NCBI GenBank assembly: GCA_030609625.1
Contig: JAUWBX010000206.1
Span: forward strand, 1-5,250
DNA: 5,250 nucleotides
DNA from: Phycisphaerae bacterium
GTDB lineage: Bacteria > Planctomycetota > Phycisphaerae > Sedimentisphaerales > Anaerobacaceae
Direction of reading: 5' to 3'
Part shown: positions 5,110-5,250 of the stretch, piece after piece
How the letters are laid out: each line of letters opens with the position of its first letter
Numbering within the stretch: position 1 is the stretch's first letter
The notes under the pieces: generated by a model
The model's database searches: none
What the model was told of the DNA's origin: nothing
Seen by the model: the letters and a program-made list of their open reading frames with translations, nothing else
Made by a program: the position numbers and the translations under genes

Positions 5110-5250
5110 TCAGCAGGGACGCACATTCGTTGCTTCAGGTCCCTTCTTACCTTCAGCAACCTCAAATTCCACTTCCTGGCCATCATATAAAGACCGGAAT
5201 CCTTCCGCTGTGATGTTCGAGTGGTGTACAAACAAATCCTTACCGCCATC
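5110..5250 (-). CDS. Cold-shock domain protein, 3' part only
   Basis: The last 46 codons of a leftward gene enter from the right edge and end at TGA (5112-5110). The translation begins DGGKDLFVHHSNI and continues through EGFRSLYDGQEVEFEV to a C-terminal ATNVRPC. This is the second half of a CspA-type cold-shock domain. DLFVHHSNI holds the RNP-2 nucleic-acid-binding motif; RNP-1 (KGFGFI type) should lie upstream, outside the window. Such proteins bind single-stranded RNA or DNA and act as RNA chaperones. The full protein would be about 65-70 residues. A longer open frame on the same strand (5249-5058) is an overlapping shadow with no domain. A clear intrinsic terminator follows the gene. Confidence 0.9.
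   Translation of the reverse strand, partial: DGGKDLFVHHSNITAEGFRSLYDGQEVEFEVAEGKKGPEATNVRPC

Noticed and set aside
5058..5249. 63-codon minus-strand frame at the right edge
   Set aside because: It overlaps the true cold-shock frame and even runs into the terminator stem.

Overview
This looks like a bacterial chromosomal segment of moderate G+C with AT-rich gaps, probably from an uncultured or environmental lineage. A LemA / HtpX-type M48 pair, TFIIB-type zinc-ribbon proteins and the CxC...CPRC ribbon ending the peptidase all recall Planctomycetota (Phycisphaerae-like) genomes. That placement is an inference from remembered protein style, not from a marker gene. Several structured, REP/MITE-like intergenic repeats fit the same kind of genome.

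Layout. Positions 1-650 hold no convincing gene: a hairpin-rich interspersed repeat (about 10-120), unassigned sequence, then an AT-rich leader. A rightward cluster follows: a two-ribbon zf-TFIIB protein (651-1046), a 27-residue single-pass membrane peptide (1062-1145), LemA (1182-1751) and, after a 442-bp gap, an HtpX-like M48 metalloprotease with a C-terminal zinc ribbon (2194-3432). The gap holds two repeat structures: a nested cruciform-type element (about 1785-1912) and a degenerate three-unit array with a 63-64 bp period (about 1975-2170). A leftward pair converges on this cluster: a second zf-TFIIB protein (4717-4229), then a metallo-beta-lactamase-fold UPF0173/UlaG-like lipoprotein (4187-3429). 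The stop codons of the two convergent units overlap by 4 bp. Positions 4718-5047 are mostly AT-rich with a further repeat-like stretch. The right edge carries the 3' end of a leftward cold-shock protein gene (5250-5110) and its intrinsic terminator (about 5048-5077).

How the genes may work together. LemA and HtpX-type proteases are membrane proteins that are often neighbours, and HtpX acts in membrane-protein quality control. The zinc-ribbon protein, the tiny membrane peptide, LemA and the ribbon-tailed protease could form one envelope proteostasis unit. The leftward zf-TFIIB and MBL-lipoprotein genes may be a related accessory pair, since both units begin with a zf-TFIIB gene. This functional link is inference from gene order. 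The most interesting points are the overlooked 27-residue peptide, two well-formed ribosome binding sites in the MBL gene that would give lipoprotein and cytosolic forms, the zinc-ribbon tail on the protease, and the repeats separating lemA from the protease gene.
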